Below, piece by piece: positions 51,768 through 59,730 of a stretch of 64,000 nucleotides of DNA. The DNA is from Leifsonia xyli (GTDB lineage Bacteria > Actinomycetota > Actinomycetes > Actinomycetales > Microbacteriaceae): positions 186,001 through 250,000 of the forward strand of contig QFQR01000002.1 in NCBI GenBank assembly GCA_003243275.1, given 5' to 3'. Every line of letters starts with the position of its first letter. Position 1 is the first letter of the stretch. The translations under genes were made by a program, and so were the position numbers. The notes beneath the pieces are model-generated. The model had not been told where the DNA came from and did no database searches. It saw only the letters and a list, made by a program, of their open reading frames with translations.

Positions 51768-52532
51768 TCAGCGGTCGACGAGGGTGACCTCGATGCTGTA
51801 CAGATCGGGGCGGTAGACGTGGTGGCCGACCTCGATGGCCGCTCCCGTCGTGTCGTAGGTGACCCGGTCCATCGTCAGCACGGGGTCGGAGGCGTAGATG
51901 TCCAGCAGGCGCCTCTCGGCCGAGGTCGCACGACGGGCTCCGATGCGCTGCCGCGCGATCTTCATCGTCACTCCGCGAGCCCGGATGAGCTGGTAGAGGC
52001 CCCGGCTCTCGATCTGCTGGTCGGTCAGGTCGTCGTACGACGCGGCGAGGTAGTTCTCCATGAGCGCCACCGGCTTGTCGTTGCTGAGCCGAAGCCGGCG
52101 CAGGTGCAGCACCGGGGTGCCCGGCTCCACCCCCAGTCGCTCGACGACGTCCGCCGAGGCGGGCTGGACGTCGCGATCGAGGAGCCGCGTGCTGGGGTGG
52201 CGTCCGTCGGCCGCCAGGTCCTCGTAGAGGCTGGTGAGGGCCATCCGTCGCACCCCCGGGCCCTGGACGACCTGCGTGCCGACCCCGCGTCGCCGGACGA
52301 TGAGTCCCTTCTCGGCGAGTTCCTGGATGGCGCGCCGCACCGTGGGGCGCGAGAGCCCGAGTCGCTTGCTGAGCGACACCTCGTTCTCGATCCAGGCTCC
52401 CGGCGGCAGCTCGCCACTCGTGATCGCCGCCTCGATGCGCTGGGTCACCTGGAAGTACAGCGGGATGGGGCCGGAGCGATCGAGGTCGATGAAGAAATCC
52501 GACGGGAACTGCACGTCGACCGGTTGCGCCAC
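51768..52532 (-). CDS. GntR-family (HutC subfamily) regulator
   Basis: 254 aa from the GTG at 52532, with AGGAGG 4 nt upstream; an ATG at 52559 without a ribosome site would add nine residues. Winged HTH about 24-92 (PPGAWIENEVSLSKRLGLSRPTVRRAIQELAEKGLIVRRRG); UTRA effector domain about 100-250, as in sugar-phosphate-responsive HutC members. Probable repressor of the catabolic cluster and of itself, supported by the ATGTCCTWACAT sites. Confidence 0.9.
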   Translation of the reverse strand: MAQPVDVQFPSDFFIDLDRSGPIPLYFQVTQRIEAAITSGELPPGAWIENEVSLSKRLGLSRPTVRRAIQELAEKGLIVRRRGVGTQVVQGPGVRRMALTSLYEDLAADGRHPSTRLLDRDVQPASADVVERLGVEPGTPVLHLRRLRLSNDKPVALMENYLAASYDDLTDQQIESRGLYQLIRARGVTMKIARQRIGARRATSAERRLLDIYASDPVLTMDRVTYDTTGAAIEVGHHVYRPDLYSIEVTLVDR

Positions 52533-52547
52533 GAGGCCTCCTGATTC

Positions 52548-52559
52548 ATGTAAGGACAT
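52548..52559. promoter_or_regulatory. GntR site next to gntR start
   Basis: Reads ATGTCCTTACAT on the minus strand, 16 nt before the gntR GTG. It differs by one base from the left part of the esterase operator, suggesting autoregulation. Confidence 0.6.
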
Positions 52560-52590
52560 TGTGGCATGAGTGGCGTTCATCTCGCCACAA
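52559..52590. promoter_or_regulatory. Nested inverted repeats between gntR and guaB3
   Basis: GTGGCG (52570-52575), 7 nt, CGCCAC (52583-52588), nested with TTGTGGC (52559-52565) and GCCACAA (52584-52590). Possible operator in the divergent region; no regulator assigned. Confidence 0.4.
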
Positions 52591-52638
52591 GCGCGCCGCG
52601 GGGGTCTGGGCGCCCTGGGGACGACCGCGCGGGCCCGA

Positions 52639-52644
52639 TAGGCT
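52639..52644 (+). promoter_or_regulatory. -10 box for leaderless guaB3
   Basis: TAGGCT, 6 nt before the GTG at 52651. Confidence 0.6.
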
Positions 52645-52650
52645 GAAGCG

Positions 52651-53772
52651 GTGAGCGACATCGAGATCGGGCGGGCCAAGCGCGCGCGCCGCGCGTACGC
52701 ATTCGACGACATCGCGATCGTCCCGAGCCGCCGCACGCGCGACCCGCAAGACGTCAGCGTGAGCTGGACGATCGATGCGTTCACCTTCGACATCCCGGTG
52801 CTCGCCGCCCCCATGGATTCCGTGGTGAGCCCCGAGACGGCGATCGCGATCGGACGTCTCGGCGGCCTCGGCGTGCTCGACCTCGAGGGCGTGTGGACCC
52901 GCTACGAGGACCCGCGCGCCGTCCTCGCCGAGATCCGCGGCCTTCCGGCCGAGGGCGCCACCGCCCGCATGCAGGAGCTCTACGCCGAGCCGGTCAAGCC
53001 CGAGCTCATCAAGGCCCGGCTCGCGGAGATCCGCGCCGCCGGCGTGCCGGTCGCGGGCGCCCTCAGCCCGCAGCGCACGCAGGAGCACTACAAGACGGTC
53101 GTCGACGCCGGGGTGGACCTCTTCGTCATCCGTGGCACCACGGTGAGCGCCGAGCACGTGAGCAAGACGGTCGAGCCGCTCAACCTCAAGAAGTTCATCT
53201 ACGAGCTCGACGTACCGGTCATCGTCGGCGGTGCCGCGACCTACACGGCCGCGCTGCACCTCATGCGCACCGGTGCCGCGGGCGTGCTCGTCGGCTTCGG
53301 AGGTGGCGCCGCGAGCACCACGCGCACGAGCCTCGGCATCCACGCACCCATGGCGACGGCCGTCGCGGATGTCGCGGGGGCGCGTCGCGACTACCTCGAC
53401 GAGTCGGGTGGCCGCTACGTGCACGTCATCGCCGACGGCGGGCTCGGCACGAGCGGCGACATCGTGAAGGCGATCTCGATGGGCGCGGATGCCGTGATGC
53501 TCGGATCGACCCTCGCCCGCGCCGAGGAGGCGCCCGGTGGCGGCTGGCACTGGGGCGCCGAGGCGCACCACCCGGAGCTGCCGCGCGGCAACCGCGTCGA
53601 GGTGGGCACGATCGCCCCGCTCGGGCAGGTGCTGTTCGGACCGTCGTCGCATCCGGACGGGCAGGTCAACCTCATCGGCGCTCTGCGTCGCTCGATGGCG
53701 ACGACCGGCTACTCCGACCTCAAGGAGTTCCAGCGCGTCGAGGTCGTCGTCGCGCCCTACCTGCAGAGCTGA
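52651..53772 (+). CDS. guaB3: GuaB3-family IMP dehydrogenase-related protein
   Basis: 373 aa without CBS domains. GRAKRARRAYAFDDIAIVPSRRTRDPQDVSVSW at the start; VIADGGLGTSGDIVKAI phosphate-binding motif. It lacks the GSICTTR catalytic loop of true IMPDH; some homologues have been described as GMP reductases. Usually next to guaB; here separated from it by the catabolic cluster. Confidence 0.93.
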   Translation: MSDIEIGRAKRARRAYAFDDIAIVPSRRTRDPQDVSVSWTIDAFTFDIPVLAAPMDSVVSPETAIAIGRLGGLGVLDLEGVWTRYEDPRAVLAEIRGLPAEGATARMQELYAEPVKPELIKARLAEIRAAGVPVAGALSPQRTQEHYKTVVDAGVDLFVIRGTTVSAEHVSKTVEPLNLKKFIYELDVPVIVGGAATYTAALHLMRTGAAGVLVGFGGGAASTTRTSLGIHAPMATAVADVAGARRDYLDESGGRYVHVIADGGLGTSGDIVKAISMGADAVMLGSTLARAEEAPGGGWHWGAEAHHPELPRGNRVEVGTIAPLGQVLFGPSSHPDGQVNLIGALRRSMATTGYSDLKEFQRVEVVVAPYLQS

Positions 53773-53787
53773 GGGCGCGGCGATGTC

Positions 53788-53809
53788 GCCGCCCGCGCGA
53801 GCGGGCGGC
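53788..53809. terminator. Hairpin terminator after guaB3
   Basis: GCCGCCCGC (53788-53796), GCGA loop, GCGGGCGGC (53801-53809); 9-bp stem without a U-tract, 15 nt after the stop. Confidence 0.65.
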
Positions 53810-53832
53810 ACGATGGCGCGCCATTCGTTAGC

Positions 53833-53864
53833 ATGTCCCTATTATCTATTGTCAGTACATAGGG
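53833..53864 (+). promoter_or_regulatory. AT-rich promoter/operator region of the MFS gene
   Basis: CCCTAT (53837-53842) and ATAGGG (53859-53864) form an inverted repeat around an AT-rich stretch with TATTAT and TATTGT as possible -10 boxes. ATGTCC at 53833 weakly recalls the GntR motif. Confidence 0.4.
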
Positions 53865-55043
53865 GTGCTCATGGGTGGCGGGTCGCGGTACGTCACGATG
53901 GTCCGACTCCTCGTGCTCGCGAGCGTGGGGTTCCTCACGGTCACCAATGGTCTCGTCACGGTCGGACTCCTCCATGACATCGCCCACGACTTCGGCGTGA
54001 GCGAGTCGGTAGCGGGTCTGATGACAGCCCTCTATGCGGGGGTGATCGTCGTCACGATCGTCCCGCTCATGTCCGTGACGCGGCGAGCTCCCCGACGGCT
54101 CCTCCTCGCTGTCGCCCTGCTCGTCTCCATCCTCGGCAACCTCCTCATCGCGGCGAGCCCGTGGTTCGTCGTCGCGCTCGGGGGTCGGCTCCTCGGCGGC
54201 ATCGCACAGGGCATGGTGTGGGCACTGCTCGCGCCCTTCGCCTCCCGCCTCGTCGAGCCGGCGCGCCTCGGCCGGGCTCTCGCGGTGGTGTTCACGGGCA
54301 ACACCCTGGGCCTTGCCGTCGGTGCACCCCTCGGCGGCCTCCTCGGCGGCCTCGTCGGGTGGAGGGCCGTCTTCGTCATCCTCTCCGCAACCGCCGCGGT
54401 GATGGTCGTCCTCGTCTCGACCGTGCTGCCGCACATCCAGTCGCCATCGCAGGAGTTCTCGATCCGGGATGCCCTCCGACGACCCGGGATGCCGGGGATC
54501 GCCGCGGTCGGCGCCCTGCTGCTGCTCGCGAACTTCTCCTCGCTCACCTATCTCGCCCCCCTCGTTCGCGAGAGGGACCTCGGGCAGCCGCTCGACGCGA
54601 TCGCGCTCTCGATGTTCGGATGCGCCGGGTTGATCGGAGTGCTCGTCGCCGGGGCGAACTCCGATATGCGACCGAGAGGCGCGATGCTCGCGTCCATGGG
54701 CGTGTGGATCCTGGCGCTGGGAACCCTCCTCCTCGTGCCATCGGGAGAGATCCTGACGCTCGGCGTCGTGGTCGTCTGGGGGGCGTGCACCGCCGCGTGC
54801 TCCGTGCTCAACCAGAGCGCCATGCTGCGCGTCGCCGGTTCGCAGAAGGACGCCGCCACCACGGTGCTCGTCGTGGTCACCCAGGGCGGGGTGGCTCTCG
54901 GCGCCGTCTACGGCGGCCTCGCCATCGACGCGCTCGGCCTGCGGCTGCTGCCGGGCGCGACCGCCGTGCCGCTGCTCATCGCGCTCGTGCTCGTGCTCAT
55001 CAGGCGCGACGCGTACCCGCCTCGGCCGCGCCTGCCGACGTAA
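53865..55043 (+). CDS. MFS transporter (DHA1/arabinose-efflux type)
   Basis: 392 aa (GTG at 53865, or ATG at 53871). Twelve predicted helices; motif A-like MSVTRRAPRRLLLAVALLVSILGNLLIA after helix 2, GGRLLGGIAQGMVWALLAPFASRLV in helix 4 and NTLGLAVGAPLGGLLGG in helix 5 fit the drug/sugar efflux DHA1 group. Substrate unknown. Lies between guaB3 and glpD, just outside the catabolic cluster. Confidence 0.87.
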   Translation: MLMGGGSRYVTMVRLLVLASVGFLTVTNGLVTVGLLHDIAHDFGVSESVAGLMTALYAGVIVVTIVPLMSVTRRAPRRLLLAVALLVSILGNLLIAASPWFVVALGGRLLGGIAQGMVWALLAPFASRLVEPARLGRALAVVFTGNTLGLAVGAPLGGLLGGLVGWRAVFVILSATAAVMVVLVSTVLPHIQSPSQEFSIRDALRRPGMPGIAAVGALLLLANFSSLTYLAPLVRERDLGQPLDAIALSMFGCAGLIGVLVAGANSDMRPRGAMLASMGVWILALGTLLLVPSGEILTLGVVVVWGACTAACSVLNQSAMLRVAGSQKDAATTVLVVVTQGGVALGAVYGGLAIDALGLRLLPGATAVPLLIALVLVLIRRDAYPPRPRLPT

Positions 55044-55046
55044 GGT
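55041..55046 (+). promoter_or_regulatory. -10 box for leaderless glpD
   Basis: TAAGGT, overlapping the MFS stop codon and 6 nt before the glpD GTG at 55053. Confidence 0.55.
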
Positions 55047-55052
55047 GGGAGC

Positions 55053-56741
55053 GTGGGTGAGCTGGGGCCGGAGGGGCGGATCGCGGCGCTCGAGGCGCTG
55101 AGGACCCGGGAGCTCGACGTGCTCGTCGTCGGCGGGGGCATCGTGGGGGCCGGGACGGCGCTCGACGCCGTCACGCGCGGGCTGAGCACGGGCATCGTGG
55201 AGGCGCGCGACTGGGGCTCGGGCACGAGCTCCCGCAGCTCCAAGCTCGTGCACGGCGGCATCCGCTACCTCGAGCAGCTCGACTTCCGTCTCGTGCGCGA
55301 GGCCCTCATCGAGCGCGGCCTGCTGCTGCAGCGGATCGCTCCGCATCTCGTCAAGCCCGTCAAGTTCCTCTACCCCGTCACGGTGCCGCTCGTCGAGCGC
55401 GCCTACATCGGCGCGGGTATGACCCTCTACGACCTCTTCTCCTGGACGGGCGGACGCGAGCCCGGCGTGCCGCACCATCGCCACCTCACCAAGCGGCAGC
55501 TCGCGAAGGCCGCGCCCGACCTGCATCCGGATGCGTTCCGCGGTGGCCTCGTCTACTTCGACGCGCAGGTCGACGACGCCCGCTACGTCGCGAGCCTCGT
55601 GCGCACGGCGGCCGAGTACGGCGCCCACGCCGCGAGCCGCGTGAAGGTCGAGGGACTGCTGCGCGAGGGCGCCCGCGTCGTCGGCGTGCAGGCGCTCGAC
55701 CGGGAGTCGGGCGAGCGCTTCGAGATCCGTGCCCGCCAGGTCGTGTCGGCGACGGGCGTCTGGACCGACGAACTGCAGGAGATGGCGGGCGTGCGCCCGT
55801 TCCGGGTGCGCGCGTCGAAGGGCATCCACCTCGTGGTGCCGCGGGATCGCATCCGCGGCACGATCGGCCTGCTGCTGCGCACCGAGAAGAGCGTCCTGTT
55901 CCTCATCCCGTGGGGGCGCCACTGGCTCATCGGCACGACCGACACCGACTGGCACCTCGATCTCGCGCATCCGGCGGCGACCGCGGCCGACATCGACTAC
56001 CTCCTCGAGCACATCAACACCGTGCTCGCGACACCGCTCACGCGCGATGACGTCGAGGGCGTCTACGCGGGCCTGCGCCCGCTGCTCGCCGGCGAGAGCG
56101 AGGAGACCAGCAAGCTGAGCCGCGAGCACATCGTCGCGACCCCGGTGCCGGGCTTCACGGTCGTCGCGGGCGGCAAGCTCACCACCTACCGCGTCATGGC
56201 GAAGGACACGGTGGACGCGGTGGCGCGGGGACTCGACCGCCCCACCCCCGAATCCGTCACGGAGGACATCGGGCTCACCGGCGCCGAGGGCTACCCCGCC
56301 GCCTGGAACCGGCGGGGCCGGATCGCGCGGCGGCACGGGCTCACCGCGGGGGCGGTCGGCCACCTGCTCAACCGGTACGGCACGCACGCCCGCGAGGTGC
56401 TCGCCCTCGTCGCCGCGCGGGCCGAGCTCGGCGAGCTGCTGCCCGGCTCCGAGGACTACCTCGCCGCGGAGGCCGTGTACGCCGCGAGCCACGAGGGGGC
56501 GCTGCATCTCGACGACGTGCTCGCGCGCCGCACCCGCATGTCGATCGAGGCATGGGATCGCGGGGTGTCGGCGGCGCCGGTCGCCGCGCGGCTCATGGGC
56601 GAGGTGCTCGGCTGGGACGAGGCCCGCATCGCCCACGAGGTCGAGCGCTACGTCGAGCGGGTCGCCGCCGAGCGCGCGAGCCAGCTCGAACCGGACGACG
56701 CCTCCGCCGAGAGGGTGCGCCTCGAGGCCCGCGAGGTCTGA
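55053..56741 (+). CDS. glpD: Aerobic glycerol-3-phosphate dehydrogenase
   Basis: 562 aa FAD enzyme at the membrane face, oxidising glycerol-3-phosphate to DHAP and feeding the quinone pool. FAD motif LDVLVVGGGIVGAGTALDAV, the GlpD signature SSRSSKLVHGGIRYLEQLDF, WLIGTTDTDWHLD, GKLTTYRVMAKDTVD, and a C-terminal DAO_C helical domain from about 405. GTG start, likely leaderless. Confidence 0.95.
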   Translation: MGELGPEGRIAALEALRTRELDVLVVGGGIVGAGTALDAVTRGLSTGIVEARDWGSGTSSRSSKLVHGGIRYLEQLDFRLVREALIERGLLLQRIAPHLVKPVKFLYPVTVPLVERAYIGAGMTLYDLFSWTGGREPGVPHHRHLTKRQLAKAAPDLHPDAFRGGLVYFDAQVDDARYVASLVRTAAEYGAHAASRVKVEGLLREGARVVGVQALDRESGERFEIRARQVVSATGVWTDELQEMAGVRPFRVRASKGIHLVVPRDRIRGTIGLLLRTEKSVLFLIPWGRHWLIGTTDTDWHLDLAHPAATAADIDYLLEHINTVLATPLTRDDVEGVYAGLRPLLAGESEETSKLSREHIVATPVPGFTVVAGGKLTTYRVMAKDTVDAVARGLDRPTPESVTEDIGLTGAEGYPAAWNRRGRIARRHGLTAGAVGHLLNRYGTHAREVLALVAARAELGELLPGSEDYLAAEAVYAASHEGALHLDDVLARRTRMSIEAWDRGVSAAPVAARLMGEVLGWDEARIAHEVERYVERVAAERASQLEPDDASAERVRLEAREV

Positions 56742-56763
56742 GCGCCCCGCCGAGGGCTCCCGG

Positions 56764-56769
56764 TAGGGT
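56764..56769 (+). promoter_or_regulatory. Putative -10 box of the antiporter operon
   Basis: TAGGGT; would start the transcript near 56776, with AGGAG at 56791-56795 before the ATG. Confidence 0.4.
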
Positions 56770-56800
56770 GGAGGAGTCCCGACGAGCGTGAGGAGTGGCG

Positions 56801-57325
56801 ATGGTCGACGTACGACGGGTCAAGCTCCCCGGGGTGGGGGTGCTGCACACCTTCGTCACGGATGACGGCGGCAAGGTGGGCGTCATCACCCACCGCTCCG
56901 GCGCATCCGACCTGATCTCCTTCGCGGATGCCGAGGACGGCGACGGCCGCAAGGTCTCGCTGCGGCTCGACGAGGATGAGGCCCACACGCTCGCCGAGCT
57001 GCTCGGCGGCACCCGCATCACCGAGTCGCTGTCCGGACTCGACCAGATCCCGGGCCTCTCGATCGACTGGTTCCACGTCGACTACGACCACCACGTCGCG
57101 GGCCAGCCGCTCGGCTCGATGACGGAGCGCGGCCTGCCGGGCGTCACCGTCGTCGCGGTCGTGCGCGGCGACTCCGCGAATCCCGGCCCGGACGCCGACT
57201 TCAAGGTCTTCCCGGGCGACACCCTCGTCGTCGCCGGCGCCCCTGAGAAGGTGGCGAAGGCGTTCCAGTTCTACCGCACGGGCGAGTTCAAGCCGCGCTC
57301 GGGCGACGCGCCACCGGGGGGCTGA
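56801..57325 (+). CDS. Cation:proton antiporter regulatory subunit (KhtT-like, TrkA-C)
   Basis: 174 aa from the ATG at 56801, because AGGAG lies 5 nt upstream; a GTG at 56795 overlaps that ribosome site. N-terminal KhtT-like domain (VDVRRVKLPGVGVLHTFVTDDGGKVGVITHRSG), then a TrkA-C domain about 90-165 (TVVAVVRGDSANPGPDADFKVFPGDTLVVAGAPEKV). Gates the antiporter encoded 3 nt downstream, probably by binding a nucleotide or ion. Confidence 0.88.
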   Translation: MVDVRRVKLPGVGVLHTFVTDDGGKVGVITHRSGASDLISFADAEDGDGRKVSLRLDEDEAHTLAELLGGTRITESLSGLDQIPGLSIDWFHVDYDHHVAGQPLGSMTERGLPGVTVVAVVRGDSANPGPDADFKVFPGDTLVVAGAPEKVAKAFQFYRTGEFKPRSGDAPPGG

Positions 57326-57328
57326 GGC

Positions 57329-58795
57329 GTGGACGGGCACCTCGGCGAAGAACTCCTCGTACTCGGCGTCCTGTTCCTCATCGCGTATGTGCTGGGGCGC
57401 CTCGGAAAGCTCGTCGGCCTGCCCTCGATCCCGATCTACATGCTGGTCGGCCTGCTCGCGAGCCCGCACTTCCATCTCTTCCCGCTGCACATCGAGTCCA
57501 GCTACGTCGAGCTCATCGCGATCTTCGGCCTGCTGTTCCTGCTGTTCAACCTCGGTCTCGAGTTCGACCAGGACGAGTTCTTCGGCAACGCGGGCAAGCT
57601 GCTGCTCTCGGGCGGCAGCTACGTGCTCATCAACATGGGGGTCGGCTTCGCGTTCGGCTTCATGGTCGGCTGGGGCACGCGGGAGGCGCTCGTCATCGCG
57701 GGCATGACGGCCACCTCCTCGAGCGCGATCGTCACGAAGCTGCTCATCGAGCTGCGCCGTCTCGCGAACCCCGAGACGCCGATGATCCTGGGCGTCACGG
57801 TCGTCGAGGACATCTTCATCGCGATCTACCTCGCGATCGTCTCGGTCGTCATCTCGGGCGAGACCGACTTCTGGGCCGTCGTGCTGAAACTCGCGATCGC
57901 CTTCGTGTTCCTCGTCGTGATGTTCTCGGTCGCGCGCTGGGGCGGGCGTGTGGTCTCCCGGCTGGTGCAGACGAAGGACGACGAGCTCTTCACCATCCTG
58001 ATCTTCGCGCTCGCCGTCGCCTTCGGCGGCATCGGCGAACTGCTCGGGGTGACGGATGCGATCGGCGCCTTCCTGATCGGCCTCGCCCTCGGCGCCACCC
58101 GGTTCCGGGCGCGCATCGAGGCCTTCGCGACCCCGCTGCGCGATGTGTTCGGGGCGTTCTTCTTCCTCAACTTCGGGCTGGCGCTCGACCCGTCCACCTT
58201 CGGCGAGGTGCTGCTGCCGGTGGCGGGCGCGATCGTCATGACGATCGTGCTCAACATCCTGGCGGGTCAGTTCGTGGCCTGGATCAACGGCTTCGGCCCG
58301 CAGGCGGGTCTCAACACGGCCGTCATCCTGGTCAATCGCGGCGAGTTCGCGCTCATCCTCGCGACCCTCGCCGCCGCGGGCGGGCTGGATGCGCGGCTCA
58401 CGCCGTTCGCGGGCCTCTACGTGCTCGTCATGGCCCTCGTCGGCCCGGTGCTCGCCGTCAACTCGGAGCGCATCGGCGCACTCTTCCTCCGTCGCCGCCG
58501 GGTGGCCGAGGTGCCTCACGAGCTGGATCGGGAGCGCGATCGGGCGCTCGCGCTCGCGGAGGCGGCGATGTCGGGTGAGCCGCTCGCGGAGGAGGCCGCG
58601 GCCGAGATCGCGGCGGGCGAGGCCGCGCACGTGCGGGAGCCCGAGGTTCCCGTCGCGCTGCTGGAGGACACGGCGCCGGATGTCGATGCGGCACTCGAGC
58701 GCGAGGCCCGTCTCGCGGAGCAGGCGCGCAGCCAGTCCGACGTGCTGCGGGCCGACGAGGTGCCGCGTGCGCGCGAGGTCGACCCCGAGTACTGA
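57329..58795 (+). CDS. Cation:proton antiporter, CPA2 family (KhtU/KefB-like)
   Basis: 488 aa from the GTG at 57329. About 12 helices (1-390) with GRLGKLVGLPSIPIYMLVGLLASPHFHL, LFNLGLEFDQDEF and ATSSSAIVTKLLIELRRLANPE; no TrkA-N domain. The last 95 residues form an Ala/Glu/Arg-rich soluble tail, longer than in KhtU. Likely K+/H+ or Na+/H+ exchange in pH or osmotic control with its regulatory subunit. Confidence 0.9.
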   Translation: MDGHLGEELLVLGVLFLIAYVLGRLGKLVGLPSIPIYMLVGLLASPHFHLFPLHIESSYVELIAIFGLLFLLFNLGLEFDQDEFFGNAGKLLLSGGSYVLINMGVGFAFGFMVGWGTREALVIAGMTATSSSAIVTKLLIELRRLANPETPMILGVTVVEDIFIAIYLAIVSVVISGETDFWAVVLKLAIAFVFLVVMFSVARWGGRVVSRLVQTKDDELFTILIFALAVAFGGIGELLGVTDAIGAFLIGLALGATRFRARIEAFATPLRDVFGAFFFLNFGLALDPSTFGEVLLPVAGAIVMTIVLNILAGQFVAWINGFGPQAGLNTAVILVNRGEFALILATLAAAGGLDARLTPFAGLYVLVMALVGPVLAVNSERIGALFLRRRRVAEVPHELDRERDRALALAEAAMSGEPLAEEAAAEIAAGEAAHVREPEVPVALLEDTAPDVDAALEREARLAEQARSQSDVLRADEVPRAREVDPEY

Positions 58796-58848
58796 CCGGA
58801 TGCGCCGCGTGGATCGGACGCCCAGCGGCCAGGTGGCAGAGTACTGGG

Positions 58849-59643
58849 GTGACCGACGCATCCGACCGTGACCCGGGCGCGCGTCCCCCGCGTCCGTCCG
58901 CGGCCGAGTTCTTCCGGGTGGCGCGCCGTCCGCGTTGGATCGGTGCGCTGTTCCTGTCGCTCGCGATCGCGGCGGCGTTCGCGGCGCTCGGCCAGTGGCA
59001 GCTCGACCGGAGCGTGCAGAACGTGACGCCGCCGGAGTACGAGACCGAGACGCCGGTGCCGCTCTCGAGCGTCGCCACGCCCGCGAAGCCGATGACCGAT
59101 CGGACGATCGGGCAGCGGGTCACGGCATCCGGTTCGGTGGTGCCGGGAGATTTCTCGGTGCTGACCGGGCGGGAGAACGACGGCGCGCAGGGTGCCTGGC
59201 TCGTGGCGCATGTGGTGACCGATGACGGCGCCTCGCTCGCGGTCGGGCTCGGCTGGGCGCCGGATGCGGCGGCTGCGCGCGCGGCCGAGGCGCGGGTGCC
59301 CGCGACGCTCGAGGTCGCCGGGCGCTACCTGCCGCCGGAGTCGCCCGAGGTGAACGACCTCGAGGCGGGGGAGCGGCGAGCGCTGTCGATCGGCGAGCTG
59401 GTCAACCTCTGGGCGGAGCCGGGCCCGGTCTACGCGGGCTATGTGGTGCTGGCCACGGCGACGCCCGGGCTCACCGCCATCGATCAGCCGCCGCCGATCC
59501 GCGATGCGAGCCTCAACTGGCTCAACGTGTTCTATGCGATCGAGTGGGTGCTCTTCGCGGGCTTCGCGGTGTTCCTCTGGTACCGGCTGGTGCGCGACGT
59601 CTGGGAGGCTGAGCGCTCTGAGGTTGAGGGCCAAACGCTGTAG
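58849..59643 (+). CDS. SURF1 family cytochrome oxidase assembly protein
   Basis: 264 aa from the GTG at 58849. Two flanking helices (about 29-47 and 226-246) around an extracytoplasmic domain: LGQWQLDRSVQN, GQRVTASGSVVPGDFSVLTGREN, GAWLVAHVVTDDG, then NWLNVFYAIEWVLFAGFAVFLWYRLVRD. SURF1 proteins help insert heme a into the oxidase. The last residues, ...EGQTL and the stop, are encoded by repeat copy C. CAGAGT 6 nt before the start resembles the leaderless -10 pattern. Confidence 0.92.
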   Translation: MTDASDRDPGARPPRPSAAEFFRVARRPRWIGALFLSLAIAAAFAALGQWQLDRSVQNVTPPEYETETPVPLSSVATPAKPMTDRTIGQRVTASGSVVPGDFSVLTGRENDGAQGAWLVAHVVTDDGASLAVGLGWAPDAAAARAAEARVPATLEVAGRYLPPESPEVNDLEAGERRALSIGELVNLWAEPGPVYAGYVVLATATPGLTAIDQPPPIRDASLNWLNVFYAIEWVLFAGFAVFLWYRLVRDVWEAERSEVEGQTL

Positions 59644-59705
59644 CGTTTGCCCCTCCGCGCCGCTGATCTGTGCCGCGCGGGGTCAGACGCTGCAGCGTTT
59701 GACCC
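59628..59705. repeat. Hairpin repeat element, copy C
   Basis: Starts GGGCCAAACGCTGTAGCG and ends GACGCTGCAGCGTTTGACCC (59686-59705); the interior pairs CCCCTCCGCGCCG with TGCCGCGCGGGG. 78 bp. It supplies the SURF1 stop TAG (59641-59643) at the same offset as in copy A and ends 13 nt before the -10 of the next gene. The least degraded copy. Confidence 0.87.
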
Positions 59706-59718
59706 ACCTCCCGACACA

Positions 59719-59724
59719 TAAGCT
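59719..59724 (+). promoter_or_regulatory. -10 box for leaderless DUF3817 gene
   Basis: TAAGCT, 6 nt before the ATG at 59731. Confidence 0.55.
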
Positions 59725-59730
59725 AGGGGC

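Noticed and set aside
36798..52650. Integrase-mediated genomic island with att sites
   Set aside because: No integrase, tRNA fragment or direct repeats were found at the edges of the cluster, so only its position supports insertion.
53757..56636. Long minus-strand open frame opposite the MFS and glpD genes
   Set aside because: Composition is His/Asp/Arg-rich without motifs, and it is fully antisense to two well-supported genes.
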